Of a stretch of 64,000 nt of DNA, positions 63,406-64,000 are shown piece after piece. Within the stretch, counting starts at the first letter, position 1; the number at the start of each line of letters is the position of its first letter. The DNA comes from Paragorgia papillata (lineage: Eukaryota > Cnidaria > Anthozoa > Scleralcyonacea > Coralliidae), in contig JAWNZC010000311.1 of assembly GCA_035771165.1 (NCBI GenBank), forward strand, positions 286,001-350,000, written 5' to 3'. Below the pieces are notes generated by a model, which was given only the letters and a program-made list of their open reading frames with translations, was not told the origin of the DNA and searched no databases. The position numbers and the translations under genes are program-made.

Positions 63406-64000
63406 TTATAGTTTTCCTTGACGGTTAAGGGAATCAACTATATCAAAACAATCCGCGTTGCATAGTTCGTTAAAAAGTTTCTTTTTTTCTACTTTTGGTT
63501 TTAGTTTTTTCCGTTGTTCAGCAGTTACCTTAAAATACCTTGGTGTACAACCAGCGTTGTCAAATGATCTTAAGTAATTAGTTGTTTTTTCTAGCCAAAG
63601 TGGGTCGTTGTTAAGGTAAGGTTTAATGTTTGTTGCTCTTGGGTTTGGTTTTTCTTTTTCATCGCTGTTATGCCAGCTAATAATGCTGTTAATATCGCAG
63701 TTAAACCTAAAACATTGATGTTTCCATGTTGAGGTAAAAATGTTTCTTAATTCTCTGTCTTTAATCCGCTTACAAATTTCTGTAAGTGCTTGTTCGTCTT
63801 TTCCTTCCGACATGGTATACACCGCGGAACAAAGGTTGTTAAGTGCTGTGTTGTTTCGCATTCTTCGGATTGAAAGTTTAGGGATAATGGTGTTGTACAC
63901 AAAGTTTCTTACGTCTTCGTCTTCTACTATTTGGTTTTTACTTGGATTGTACGTTGTTCCACCGTCTTCGTATATCATTGGCACAAGTAATCTTATTGCG
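63406..64000 (-). CDS. Unknown protein, at least 192 residues, 5' end outside window
   Basis: The frame is open to the window edge, so the start is not defined; an internal Met codon exists a few codons inside. Features: a basic C-terminal region (RKKLKPKVEKKKLFNEL), scattered Cys, and a helical centre (LTEICKRIKDRELRNIF). No family recognised. Fourth minus-strand gene of the right-hand cluster or beyond. Confidence 0.6.
   Translation of the reverse strand, partial: AIRLLVPMIYEDGGTTYNPSKNQIVEDEDVRNFVYNTIIPKLSIRRMRNNTALNNLCSAVYTMSEGKDEQALTEICKRIKDRELRNIFTSTWKHQCFRFNCDINSIISWHNSDEKEKPNPRATNIKPYLNNDPLWLEKTTNYLRSFDNAGCTPRYFKVTAEQRKKLKPKVEKKKLFNELCNADCFDIVDSLNRQGKL

Larger units (their letters stand above)
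49674..64000. mobile_element. Polinton/adintovirus-like element (right end beyond window)
   Basis: Fourteen ORFs, tightly packed and A/T-rich, from PolB at the left to an unfinished ORF at the right edge. The core gene set is protein-primed PolB, RVE integrase, a double-jelly-roll-like capsid protein, packaging ATPase and a penton-like protein. The left boundary is a guess: AGTAGTAGG at 49,674 resembles the AGTAGT start of the other Polinton here. No adenovirus-type protease is seen; it may lie beyond the edge. Confidence 0.85.

Overview
The window looks like repeat-dense, non-coding nuclear DNA of an animal. I infer a marine invertebrate, most likely a cnidarian such as a coral or anemone. 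The evidence is the mix of elements: a Penelope-like retroelement with a hammerhead ribozyme, a Crypton recombinase, a THAP/DDE plus YqaJ transposon, CR1- and RTE-type LINEs, Tc1/mariner transposases, many palindromic MITEs, and two unrelated Polinton/adintovirus-type elements. I see no convincing single-copy host gene, no rRNA, no tRNA and no CRISPR array. Almost everything supportable is a mobile element, an endogenous virus-like element, or a simple repeat.

Layout. 0-2.6 kb: a CR1/L2-type reverse transcriptase with a long TTA tail, then a reversed LINE fragment next to a 58-base C run. 2.7-6.6 kb: no genes, some AT microsatellite and dispersed repeats. 6.8-8.4 kb: two head-to-head, 5'-truncated Penelope-like copies, each ending in a candidate hammerhead ribozyme. 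9.0-10.2 kb: a broken Crypton-type tyrosine recombinase with one intron. 13.4-27.1 kb: a degenerate Polinton with AGTAGT ends, a perfect 6-bp target duplication (GTGGTC) and ~1.4 kb inverted arms. Its left arm was later hit by a ~1.0 kb hAT-like MITE and a 5.8 kb two-gene DNA transposon (SAP/SWIM/YqaJ protein plus THAP and DDE proteins). The right arm preserves both empty sites. Its centre is a 2.2 kb polypurine satellite. 28.0-32.3 kb: an intact DD34E transposase and a decayed HUH-SF3 Rep gene lie between matching CAATCAGTGC ends and TA dinucleotides. 32.5-37.5 kb: a minisatellite, then a LINE cut up by MITEs. 38.0-41.4 kb: an IS630/mariner element that carries a second copy of itself, inserted at a TA in opposite orientation. 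42-46 kb: microsatellites and an internally deleted RTE-type LINE.

49.7-64 kb: most of a second Polinton/adintovirus-like element, running off the right edge. It carries a protein-primed DNA polymerase B (catalytic motifs kept, reading frame broken), a retroviral-type integrase, a capsid-like protein, a genome-packaging ATPase, a penton-like protein, small membrane proteins and an A22/RuvC-type Holliday-junction resolvase. Next to the resolvase are thirteen 54-bp repeats whose junctions form short inverted repeats. Most of its genes start within a shared A/T-rich context close to AATAAATG. By family, integrase would insert the element, PolB would copy it from its ends, the resolvase would process branched DNA, and ATPase plus capsid proteins would package it. 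The structural genes are open while PolB is interrupted.
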